Part shown: positions 1-5,011 of the stretch, piece by piece
Numbering within the stretch: position 1 is the first letter of the stretch
Layout: each line of letters opens with the position of its first letter
DNA from: Balneolales bacterium
Lineage (GTDB): Bacteria > Bacteroidota > Rhodothermia > Balneolales > Natronogracilivirgulaceae
DNA length: 5,011 nt
Assembly (NCBI GenBank): GCA_007133875.1
Contig: SLLW01000043.1
Location: 1-5,011, forward strand
Reading direction: 5' to 3'
The notes under the pieces: model-generated
Told to the model about the DNA's origin: nothing
The model's database searches: none
Seen by the model: only the letters and a program-made list of their open reading frames with translations
Position numbers and translations under genes: made by a program

Positions 1-49
1 CATTCATAGTGACACTTACCGCGTCGACATAAATCCCGAACTTACCCAT
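1..49 (-). CDS. Partial CDS, N-terminal 16 residues, possibly NYN-domain protein
   Basis: An ATG at 49-47 on the minus strand opens a frame that stays open to the window edge and reads MGKFGIYVDAVSVTMN. A short hydrophobic beta-strand ending in an aspartate (FGIYVDA) right at the N-terminus resembles the start of NYN/LabA-type (DUF88) ribonuclease domains, where such an Asp belongs to the metal-binding site. With only 16 residues this family guess is weak. No Shine-Dalgarno is visible; the bases before the ATG are AT-rich, as is common in Bacteroidota. The gene lies 104 bp beyond the stop of the flippase gene on the same strand, and I could not identify a promoter in that gap. Another in-frame ATG lies at 7-5, so the true start could be later. 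Confidence 0.45.
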   Translation of the reverse strand, partial: MGKFGIYVDAVSVTMN

Positions 50-153
50 AATAATATAATCCGGTGCTTAATGAAGTTATGAGAATAGAGTAAATACTAG
101 CTCTAATAAATTTTTTTAACAGTGGCCGGTACCTGTAATAGATAGTTCAATCG

Positions 154-1680
154 TTACATCTGAAAACGATTGCGCCGCTCTAAAATTCCTACGATTGTCA
201 ATAACAACAAACTTACTACGAATAATACCAATTTTGCAAACAAAGGTTCAAAAAAACCAGTACCAAAGCCGTGGCCAACGGCTACCACCAATCCCGAGGC
301 AATTACGATCATTCCATTTTTTGCCAGTTTATAGGGTGCATGATAGACCCGTTGTGTGAGTAAATACATCAACATAGCCATCGAAAAGAAACAGGCCAAA
401 GTGACCCAAACAGCTCCCTGCATGCCAAATAGCGGAACCATTAAAATATTTCCCGCGATGGTTATGATTGCTCCGATGATGGTGATACCGGAAAGATGCC
501 ACATTTTTTCTTCAATAAAAACCCCTGCCATAAAATTCAGGAACCAACCCTGAAACCAGTAGGCCATCAGCAGCCAGGGGACAATATAGAGTCCCATCCA
601 ATAGCGCGGGTCAATAAGTGATCCGTCGAGCAGGGGAATACGGATCTGGACGATCTGTTCGATAAAGAGCCCGACTCCAATAAAGACGACCGCGGCAGCA
701 ATATTGAACCATGTGAAGACTTCTGCGAAGGTCTGACGCGCATCATCACTTCCGGATTGCCGCATGAAGAAAGGCAGCCATGCCATCCGGAACATCTGCA
801 CGGCCAGCAGCATGAAGACCGACAGCTTGATGCAGGCATTGAATATACCGGTGATATCGTCGGCGGTGTAGTGGCTTCCGTATAGCCGATCCACGCTCTG
901 CTGCGGCATATTATTTACGGCAAACCGTCCCAGGACTTCATTGACGGCGTGGCTGAGTCCGGCCGGGATATAGGGCAGGCCGAACCAGAGTGCACGGCGC
1001 AAAATGTCCGGACTCCACGCTCCGCGGTACATATGGGCGGTAACCCCGGAGAGGACCAGGACGGTGCAGAACGAAGCGGCCACATTGCTGATCAGGACGG
1101 CCTCAATGCCCCATCCCAGGACGATCACCAGATAGAGGTTGAGGGACACATTGATGATGACATTGCCCATGCGGATGAAGGCATAGGTAAACGACTTGCG
1201 GACAAGGCGAAGCTCCGCAAACGGTACCATGGAGAGGGCATCGAGCCAGAGGATGGCGAGCATCAGATAGAAAAGGTGCTCGCCGGTAAGGTTGTGGATC
1301 CCCTGGGTGGCTGCTGATGTGACCCCGGAGCCGCCGGTGGCCGCATCGAGTCCGACAAGCGGTGCGAGCAGCGGCATAAAGAGCCAGGATAACAGCACAA
1401 GGATGGTGGCGCCACCCAGTAAACTGATCTGAACGGTTTTGAATACATTCCGTGCCTTTTCACGGTCGGCGCCGTAACGCAGGTAGGAGGACTCCATTCC
1501 GAATGTAAACAGCACATTCAGGAACACGATGGCCCCATAGATCAGCCCGATGATGCCATAGGCCGAGGGATCAAAAAACTTGGTGTAAAACGGAACCAGA
1601 AGGTAGTTGATGAACCGGGCAGCGACACTGCTGATGCCGTAGACAAGGGTATCGGAAAAAAGTTCACGTAATTTGCCCAC
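154..1680 (-). CDS. Wzx-like oligosaccharide/polysaccharide flippase (MOP superfamily)
   Basis: A 508-residue integral membrane protein, the usual length of polysaccharide flippases (PF01943/MATE-like fold). These proteins move lipid-linked glycan units across the inner membrane for O-antigen, capsule or exopolysaccharide assembly. About 14 hydrophobic segments can be seen, roughly at residues 11-31, 41-61, 84-108, 135-155, 165-189, 192-212, 228-248, 280-305, 322-342, 362-386, 396-416, 420-441, 452-472 and 480-500. Family hallmarks are the N-terminal LFSDTLVYGISS, the LLVPFYTKFFDPSAYG stretch (27-42), and NILMVPLFGMQGAVW (411-425). A Gly/Ser/Thr-rich loop at 112-133 and a polar loop at 257-275 look longer than usual. 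The start is GTG: an in-frame TAA lies at 1701-1699, no ATG occurs before Met62, and AAGG (1690-1687) sits 6 nt upstream. It follows aroQ by 95 bp and is probably on the same transcript. No glycan-locus neighbours are visible, so the substrate is unknown. Confidence 0.85.
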   Translation of the reverse strand: MGKLRELFSDTLVYGISSVAARFINYLLVPFYTKFFDPSAYGIIGLIYGAIVFLNVLFTFGMESSYLRYGADREKARNVFKTVQISLLGGATILVLLSWLFMPLLAPLVGLDAATGGSGVTSAATQGIHNLTGEHLFYLMLAILWLDALSMVPFAELRLVRKSFTYAFIRMGNVIINVSLNLYLVIVLGWGIEAVLISNVAASFCTVLVLSGVTAHMYRGAWSPDILRRALWFGLPYIPAGLSHAVNEVLGRFAVNNMPQQSVDRLYGSHYTADDITGIFNACIKLSVFMLLAVQMFRMAWLPFFMRQSGSDDARQTFAEVFTWFNIAAAVVFIGVGLFIEQIVQIRIPLLDGSLIDPRYWMGLYIVPWLLMAYWFQGWFLNFMAGVFIEEKMWHLSGITIIGAIITIAGNILMVPLFGMQGAVWVTLACFFSMAMLMYLLTQRVYHAPYKLAKNGMIVIASGLVVAVGHGFGTGFFEPLFAKLVLFVVSLLLLTIVGILERRNRFQM

Positions 1681-1686
1681 AGAAAG

Positions 1687-1690
1687 CCTT
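1687..1690 (-). promoter_or_regulatory. Ribosome binding site supporting the flippase GTG start
   Basis: On the minus strand the tetramer AAGG lies 6 nt before the GTG codon at 1680-1678. Together with the in-frame stop TAA at 1701-1699 and the lack of any other nearby start codon, it decides in favour of the GTG start. Confidence 0.5.
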
Positions 1691-1747
1691 GCGTCAGGTT
1701 AGGGAGTGTCGATTTTCAGGCTGTATTCGGTTCCGCTGGAGGTTTTG

Positions 1748-1801
1748 GCGGCATCATGCATCGTTATTTGCGGCATCATTCTTCGTTGTTGGCGGCATCA
1801 T
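1748..1801. repeat. 22-bp tandem repeat across the 3' end of aroQ
   Basis: The 10-mer GCGGCATCAT occurs exactly three times, at 1748-1757, 1770-1779 and 1792-1801, with a constant 22-bp period. The two complete units (1748-1769 and 1770-1791) match at 18 of 22 positions; after the third core the similarity fades. The array covers the last codons and the stop of aroQ and extends into the gap before the flippase gene. The period is not a multiple of three, so each gain or loss of a unit changes the reading frame of the aroQ tail. The most likely origin is replication slippage or a small tandem duplication. Its function, if any, is unknown. Confidence 0.85.
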
Positions 1802-2213
1802 CCAGTGCTTCGACGGCCATCACATACCCAAAGAACCCAAATCCGCTGATGAGTCCGCGACAGACTCCACCGGTCAGTGAGGTATGGCGAAAGGATTCCC
1901 GGGCATGGATATTGGAGAGGTGCACCTCAACCGGTGCTTTCGGCAACAGGGTCAGGGCATCCCGGAGCGAAACGGAAGAGTGCGTAAGGCCTCCGAAGTT
2001 GACGATGATACCGTCGTAGGATTCCGTTACGGCCTTATGGACCCGGTCAACCAGATCACCCTCGTGATTACTCTGGAACAGCTCGAACCGGCTCTGCGGA
2101 AAGCGTTGTTCCAGCATGGATACCAGCTCATCCTGGCTCCCGGATCCGTAATGCTCTTTCTCGCGTTGCCCCAGCATATTGAGGTTCGGGCCGTGCAGGA
2201 TCAGGATATTCAT
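1776..2213 (-). CDS. aroQ: Type II 3-dehydroquinate dehydratase
   Basis: This enzyme dehydrates 3-dehydroquinate to 3-dehydroshikimate, the third step of the shikimate pathway to aromatic amino acids; the type II enzyme is a cytosolic dodecamer. The 145-residue protein has the usual length and all family motifs: HGPNLNMLG (7-15), catalytic lid residues Arg17 and Tyr22 (REKEHYG), FQSNHEGDLVD (46-56), NFGGLTHSSVSLRDA (72-86) and LSNIHARESFRH (99-110) with the catalytic His103, then ISGFGFFGY (122-130). The start ATG at 2213-2211 overlaps the TGA of the HIT gene (ATGA) and has a strong Shine-Dalgarno (GGAGG, 7-nt spacing). The last residues (DDAANNEE) and the stop fall inside a 22-bp tandem repeat, and a longer ancestral tail may have been lost there. 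The catalytic core is intact, so activity is expected. Identification is firm. Confidence 0.96.
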   Translation of the reverse strand: MNILILHGPNLNMLGQREKEHYGSGSQDELVSMLEQRFPQSRFELFQSNHEGDLVDRVHKAVTESYDGIIVNFGGLTHSSVSLRDALTLLPKAPVEVHLSNIHARESFRHTSLTGGVCRGLISGFGFFGYVMAVEALDDAANNEE

Positions 2214-2614
2214 GTACCGGCCTCCACCTGGTCACAGATCCTGCCGGCGAGCGAAACCATCTCTTCCTCGGACACCGTAATGTTCTCCCCAAGTGCCACT
2301 TTTTGTTTTTTATCATATATGGGAACCAGATGGATATGAGCATGAGGAACCTCCAGTCCCTCAACGATCACACCGGTTCGGACAGGATGCAATGCACGAT
2401 CCATCGCCCGGGCCACCGATTTGGCAAAAACCATCATATCGGCAAGCTGATTATCGGGCAGATCAAACAGATAGTCGATCTCCTCTTTGGGAATAACCAG
2501 CGTATGCCCCTTGCTGACAGGCCTTATATCCAGAAATGCGAAAAAACGATCATTTTCCGCAATTTTATAACAAGGAATTTCCCCGTTGATTATTTTCGTA
2601 AATATGGTAGCCAT
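2210..2614 (-). CDS. HIT family (histidine triad) nucleotide-binding hydrolase
   Basis: A 134-residue cytosolic protein with the full HIT fold. The start MATIFTKIINGEIPCYKI, the FLDIRPVSKGHTLVIPKE stretch (27-44) and the histidine triad HAHIHLV (91-97) are all present; His93 is the expected nucleophile by analogy with Hint1. Family members hydrolyse nucleoside phosphoramidates, acyl-adenylates or dinucleotides; the exact substrate cannot be read from sequence. The zinc-binding CxxC found near the N-terminus of many HIT proteins is replaced by T-I-F-T (3-6), and the usual AGQ-V-H run before the triad is EGLEVPH, a form I associate with Bacteroidota proteins. The ATG at 2614 follows an A9 tract (2633-2625) with no Shine-Dalgarno. 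It is the first gene of the cluster with aroQ, overlapping it by 4 bp, and is divergent from the tRNA gene. Confidence 0.93.
   Translation of the reverse strand: MATIFTKIINGEIPCYKIAENDRFFAFLDIRPVSKGHTLVIPKEEIDYLFDLPDNQLADMMVFAKSVARAMDRALHPVRTGVIVEGLEVPHAHIHLVPIYDKKQKVALGENITVSEEEMVSLAGRICDQVEAGT
2221..2225 (-). promoter_or_regulatory. Strong Shine-Dalgarno for aroQ inside the HIT gene
   Basis: On the minus strand GGAGG, within the longer AGGTGGAGG, ends 7 nt before the aroQ ATG at 2213-2211. It lies within the last codons of the HIT gene. Together with the ATGA overlap it suggests that aroQ is translated by coupling plus its own strong ribosome binding site. Confidence 0.75.
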
Positions 2615-2715
2615 CGTGATTTACTTTTTTTTTCGGGACATTAGAAAAGGTACCTGGTAACACCGGACCCTTCCTGAATTGCCATATCCTGTAATACCTG
2701 CGCGTAATGTAATCA

Positions 2716-2748
2716 CAAACTATAATAAATGCAGAGTGACTTATTAAA
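2716..2748 (-). promoter_or_regulatory. Candidate Bacteroidota-type promoter for the HIT-aroQ-flippase cluster
   Basis: On the minus strand TTTA (2748-2745) is followed after 20 nt by TATAGTTTG (2724-2716). The Bacteroidota consensus is TTTG, about 20 nt, TAnnTTTG; here the -33 box has one mismatch and the -7 box has one extra base between TA and TTTG. If used, the leader before the HIT start codon would be about 95 nt. The position in the divergent gap is right, but the match is imperfect. Confidence 0.3.
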
Positions 2749-2760
2749 TGAGAATATTTC

Positions 2761-2791
2761 TTGAACCGAACGTGAATGCTCCTTATATTTG
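2761..2791 (+). promoter_or_regulatory. Bacteroidota-type promoter of the tRNA-Lys gene
   Basis: TTG at 2761-2763, 20 nt of spacer, then TATATTTG at 2784-2791 match the primary sigma factor consensus of Bacteroidota (TTTG, 19-21 nt, TAnnTTTG), with a perfect -7 box. Transcription would begin a few bases after 2791, leaving a leader of roughly 15 nt before the mature tRNA at 2813. No E. coli-like -35/-10 pair is needed to explain the position. Confidence 0.75.
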
Positions 2792-2812
2792 AAATCTTTG
2801 CAAAAAGGGAAT

Positions 2813-2885
2813 GAATCGGTAGCTCAGCTGGTAGAGCAACGGCCTTTTAAGCCGTGGGTCGAGGGTTCGAGCCCCTCCCGATTCA
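2813..2885 (+). tRNA. tRNA-Lys (anticodon UUU)
   Basis: A complete 73-nt cloverleaf folds by eye. The acceptor stem GAATCGG (2813-2819) pairs perfectly with CCGATTC (2878-2884), with discriminator A2885. The D stem GCTC/GAGC is at 2822-2825 and 2834-2837. The anticodon stem ACGGC/GCCGT (2839-2843, 2851-2855) carries the loop CTTTTAA, anticodon TTT at 2846-2848. The variable loop has 5 nt, and the T stem GAGGG/CCCTC (2861-2865, 2873-2877) carries TTCGAGC. Anticodon UUU reads AAA and AAG lysine codons. The 3' CCA is not encoded (CAG follows the discriminator), so it must be added after transcription. The gene stands alone, with its own promoter upstream and a terminator just after it. I see no duplicated 3' end elsewhere in the window, so no sign of an integration site. 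Confidence 0.97.
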
Positions 2886-2888
2886 CAG

Positions 2889-2927
2889 AAAAGCATCATC
2901 GGTCAACATGGCGGTGGTGCTTTTTTT
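2889..2927 (+). terminator. Intrinsic terminator after tRNA-Lys
   Basis: AGCATCATCG (2892-2901) and CGGTGGTGCT (2912-2921) form a 10-bp stem with two G-U pairs and a 10-nt loop, followed by T7 (2921-2927). Four A residues before the stem can extend pairing with the T tract. It begins a few bases after the tRNA. Read on the minus strand, the two G-U pairs become A-C mismatches and only four T residues follow, so it would serve the converging MgtC-like gene poorly. Confidence 0.8.
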
Positions 2928-2954
2928 GTTTACAGCTGTTTTTGAATCCTCCGG

Positions 2955-4202
2955 TTACACAATGATAATCAATGCGGCGGCAGCGGCAATTATTATTGAA
3001 AATGCCAGTCGCACTTTTTGGGCAATCTCTTTCCCGCCAACAAAGCGTATAATTGCGTATTTGAACACTGTATTGGCAATCAGTCCTGTAAGAATCAGTT
3101 TCCATCCGAGCGAATAGGGAATTGATCCGGCCTGCACTTTTTGTGATACCGAAAGGGTAATGGCATCCATATCGGCCAGACCGGAAATAGCGGCTACGGC
3201 ATAAAGTGCTTCCGAACCGAGATACTCGGAGGTGGCTGTAATCACAAAAAGGATAGTGACATAGACCACCCCAAAGGTCAGTGCTGTCGTCAATTCACTG
3301 GGGTTACGCTGCTCAGGCATAGCATGCGGATGTTTCTTGACCTGCCGGTAGGCATAGAGCGCAACGGCTACAGAGACAACAAACATGATCGCGACTGGCC
3401 AGATCATCTGATAAAAATAGTCCGGGGCCAATACCAGAATTTCGATGGTTATTCTCGGATAGACCATGGCCGATGCGATGATCACCACCACCGCAGCCCG
3501 AAATCCGGAAGTTGGTGTTTTTGCGGTAATGCGTGAGTAACTGACCGTAGTTGCCGTACTGGAAATAATCCCGCCCAGGATACCTCCCAATGCGGTTCCG
3601 GCACGGTCGCCCATGAATTTGTAGATAAGATAACCGCCAAGACTGATCCCGGTGATCAGTACAACCAGCAACCAGGTCCGGTACGGGTTGAAAACATCAA
3701 ACGGGCCAAACGTCTGGTTCGGAAGTATGGGCAGGATGATAAAGGTAATCAGCACAAACTGCATGATCGCCTTGATATCCTTATCCTCCATTTTTGCCAG
3801 AGCCCCTTTGAGCTGGGGCTTGATTTGAAGCAGAATCGCGGTACTTCCCGCAATCGCCGCACCGATAATCCATGGCCCAACTGTCAGATACGCACCTACC
3901 CCGAACATCAGCAGTAGCGATATTTCGGTAGTCATACCAAACTCGGTGCTGCCACCCTTCATCTTGATCATATTGCCAACCACAATGATGGCAACGACCC
4001 CCAGAACTCCGAATCCGAGAAAAAGCGGGGTAAAATATTCGGCCAGATAGGCGCAAACCGTACCAAACAGTGTGACAATGGCAAAAGTCCGGAATCCGGC
4101 GATACGCGTTTCATGGAGCTCCCGCTGCATACCAACCAGCAGTCCCAGCAACAAAGAGATCCCCAGTGTCTGAAAAATGGTATATAGCTCCGTCTCCTGC
4201 AT
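2955..4202 (-). CDS. MgtC/SapB family membrane protein with DUF4010 domain
   Basis: A 415-residue inner-membrane protein of the two-domain MgtC/SapB-DUF4010 type, full length for that family. The N-terminal MgtC domain (about 10-130) shows LLLGLLVGMQREL (17-29) and AGFRTFAIVTLFG (35-47), with about five membrane segments. A charged linker (131-144) leads into the DUF4010 domain (about 148-400), with LGGIISSTATTVSYSR (209-224), NPSELTTALTFG (300-311) and SGLADMDAITLS (340-351). MgtC proteins are linked to growth in low magnesium and, in pathogens, to intracellular survival; the role of the long DUF4010 form is not established. The ATG at 4202 is the only good start: an in-frame TGA lies at 4211-4209 and the next Met is residue 25, inside the first membrane segment. 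GAGGAG ends only 2 nt before the ATG, which is unusually close. The gene converges on the tRNA and appears to be its own transcription unit. Confidence 0.92.
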   Translation of the reverse strand: MQETELYTIFQTLGISLLLGLLVGMQRELHETRIAGFRTFAIVTLFGTVCAYLAEYFTPLFLGFGVLGVVAIIVVGNMIKMKGGSTEFGMTTEISLLLMFGVGAYLTVGPWIIGAAIAGSTAILLQIKPQLKGALAKMEDKDIKAIMQFVLITFIILPILPNQTFGPFDVFNPYRTWLLVVLITGISLGGYLIYKFMGDRAGTALGGILGGIISSTATTVSYSRITAKTPTSGFRAAVVVIIASAMVYPRITIEILVLAPDYFYQMIWPVAIMFVVSVAVALYAYRQVKKHPHAMPEQRNPSELTTALTFGVVYVTILFVITATSEYLGSEALYAVAAISGLADMDAITLSVSQKVQAGSIPYSLGWKLILTGLIANTVFKYAIIRFVGGKEIAQKVRLAFSIIIAAAAALIIIV

Positions 4203-4288
4203 TTCTCCTCACCACATATGATTCGCGATTTTTCAAAATCTGCTGACAGACAACAACCGGAATCCATCCTCCCGGCGTTCGGATTATC

Positions 4289-4348
4289 AAAAAAAAATGG
4301 TGGCATCGTACGATTGCCCTGGAAGGTAACCGTACCCGCACACCATTT
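4289..4348 (-). terminator. Long hairpin terminator after the TonB-dependent receptor gene
   Basis: On the minus strand AAATGGTG (4348-4341) pairs with CACCATTT (4302-4295). Further in, after a small internal loop, GTACG (4335-4331) pairs with CGTAC (4312-4308), continuing as GTTACC with GGCAAT (one A-C mismatch, one G-U pair), and closing on a 6-nt loop. The descending arm runs into T9 (4297-4289). The structure spans about 54 nt, much longer than a typical terminator stem. It begins 36 nt after the receptor stop codon and ends about 90 nt before the MgtC-like gene, so it would separate the two transcripts. An additional role as a leader structure for the MgtC-like gene is possible but unsupported. 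Confidence 0.6.
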
Positions 4349-4384
4349 AATATAGGAAAACAGGCCGTTTTTTTTTTCTTCTGG

Positions 4385-5011
4385 TCAGAAAGATACCGAA
4401 ATCCCGCCCATCACATGCCGGCCGGCTTGCGGAAAGTAGTAATTCTCGCGGATCTCATCGTCACCCGCTATGTAACCGAAGGTATATCCGTTCGATTCAT
4501 AGGTATAGTCGAGAATATTATTCACCATCACCTGGAAACGGACACCGCGAACGAACTGCAGTCCGTTCCAGTCATAGGCGAGCCGAAGATCATTGATCCA
4601 CCAGGGGTCGAGCGAACGGTCCCGGTTGGTCGTATTATCGAGATACTGGCGCCCGACATAGCGGGAGTACCAGTCGATTTGTGTACCACCGTACTGCCAG
4701 GTGAGCTGCGATGCCGTTACAACCGATGGCGAAAATGCAATATTCGAATTGGAGTGGACAATCTCCTGCTGATCAACAAAATTCCAGTTCGCATCATAGC
4801 GGTCAATCTGCTCAACAAATTCGGGAATCCGGTTCTGACTGAGTGATACATTTCCGTTCCAGATCAGGTTAGCCAGAATCGGCACGGCGGCCTCCAGCTC
4901 CACCCCTGCCCGGTAACTTTCCGGAACATTGGTCCGCACCGGTGCCCCCACATCATTGATCTCTCCGGTGTTGATGAGCTGATTGTCATACCACATGTAA
5001 AAGGCGTTCAG
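4385..5011 (-). CDS. TonB-dependent receptor, C-terminal part (5' end outside window)
   Basis: The frame is open from the window edge (LNAFYMWYDNQLI...) to the TGA at 4387-4385, giving the last 208 residues of an outer-membrane beta-barrel. The start lies beyond the window; the ATG at 4996 is internal, since the frame continues upstream of it. Barrel features are alternating aromatic/polar strands such as QIDWYSRYVGRQYLD, the WWINDLRLAYDW segment, the strand FQVMVNNILDYTY, and the typical ending YYFPQAGRHVMGGISVSF with a C-terminal Phe, the signal recognised by the outer-membrane insertion machinery. The segment YMWYDNQLINTGEINDVG with NVPESYRAGVELE is characteristic of Bacteroidota TonB-dependent receptors of the siderophore/cobalamin-like group rather than SusC. 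Such proteins import iron chelates, cofactors or other large solutes using TonB energy; the ligand cannot be told because plug and N-terminus are missing. Confidence 0.9.
   Translation of the reverse strand: MNAFYMWYDNQLINTGEINDVGAPVRTNVPESYRAGVELEAAVPILANLIWNGNVSLSQNRIPEFVEQIDRYDANWNFVDQQEIVHSNSNIAFSPSVVTASQLTWQYGGTQIDWYSRYVGRQYLDNTTNRDRSLDPWWINDLRLAYDWNGLQFVRGVRFQVMVNNILDYTYESNGYTFGYIAGDDEIRENYYFPQAGRHVMGGISVSF

Noticed and set aside
86..117. Possible terminator: TAGAG/CTCTA hairpin followed by T7 on the plus strand
   Set aside because: Only a 5-bp AT-rich stem with a 10-nt loop, and no plus-strand gene upstream to terminate. On the minus strand no T tract follows, so it does not explain the flippase end either.
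949..1317. Plus-strand open frame of 122 codons inside the flippase gene
   Set aside because: It is antisense to a clear membrane protein gene, has a low-complexity charged composition and resembles no family I know; a shadow of the real frame.
1884..2339. Plus-strand open frame of 151 codons across aroQ and the HIT gene
   Set aside because: It runs antisense through two well-recognised genes with intact catalytic motifs; a shadow frame.
128..2656. Shared GGTACCTG at 128-135 and 2649-2656 as a possible regulatory repeat
   Set aside because: Many shared 8-mers are expected by chance in 5 kb, and the flanks do not match.
2813..2927. tRNA-Lys as an attachment site for an integrated element
   Set aside because: No second copy of the tRNA 3' end, no integrase and no mobile genes are seen in the window; the downstream neighbour is an ordinary chromosomal gene.
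4111..4341. Minus-strand 76-codon frame starting in the receptor/MgtC gap
   Set aside because: It starts inside the hairpin terminator and overlaps the MgtC-like gene out of frame, with no recognisable protein features.
4357..4377. AAAAC/GTTTT hairpin with T10 on the plus strand next to the receptor stop
   Set aside because: The stem is 5 bp and mostly A-T, and no plus-strand gene precedes it. More likely a chance homopolymer.

Overview
The window looks like ordinary chromosomal sequence from a member of the Bacteroidota or a close relative, possibly the Balneolota/Rhodothermota branch. Three things point there: a Bacteroidota-type promoter (TTG-N20-TATATTTG) in front of the tRNA gene, a HIT protein carrying the GLEVPHAHIHL signature typical of that phylum, and a Bacteroidota-style TonB-dependent receptor. 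Base composition is moderate in the genes and clearly more AT-rich in the intergenic gaps. The genus cannot be told from this sequence.

Layout, left to right. Positions 1-49 hold the first 16 codons of a minus-strand gene that runs off the window. After an AT-rich gap comes a minus-strand cluster, read right to left: a HIT-family hydrolase (2614-2210), 3-dehydroquinate dehydratase aroQ (2213-1776, overlapping by ATGA) and a Wzx-like polysaccharide flippase (1680-154, GTG start). A 198-bp divergent region separates this cluster from a plus-strand tRNA-Lys(UUU) gene with its own promoter and a downstream terminator. Converging on the tRNA is a minus-strand MgtC/SapB-DUF4010 membrane protein (4202-2955). 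Upstream of it, a 182-bp gap holds a long hairpin terminator. The 3' part of a TonB-dependent receptor gene (5011-4385) fills the right edge.

How the genes work together: HIT and aroQ are translationally coupled and the flippase probably shares their transcript, but the three do not form an obvious pathway (nucleotide hydrolysis, shikimate pathway, envelope glycan export). The tRNA, the MgtC-like protein and the receptor look like separate transcription units.

I found no mobile element, CRISPR array, prophage, toxin-antitoxin pair or defence system, and no evidence of a new multi-gene system. The most interesting local feature is a 22-bp tandem repeat at the 3' end of aroQ. It appears to have shifted the reading frame and cut off an older C-terminal tail, whose coding sequence is still readable up to a stop just before the flippase gene.
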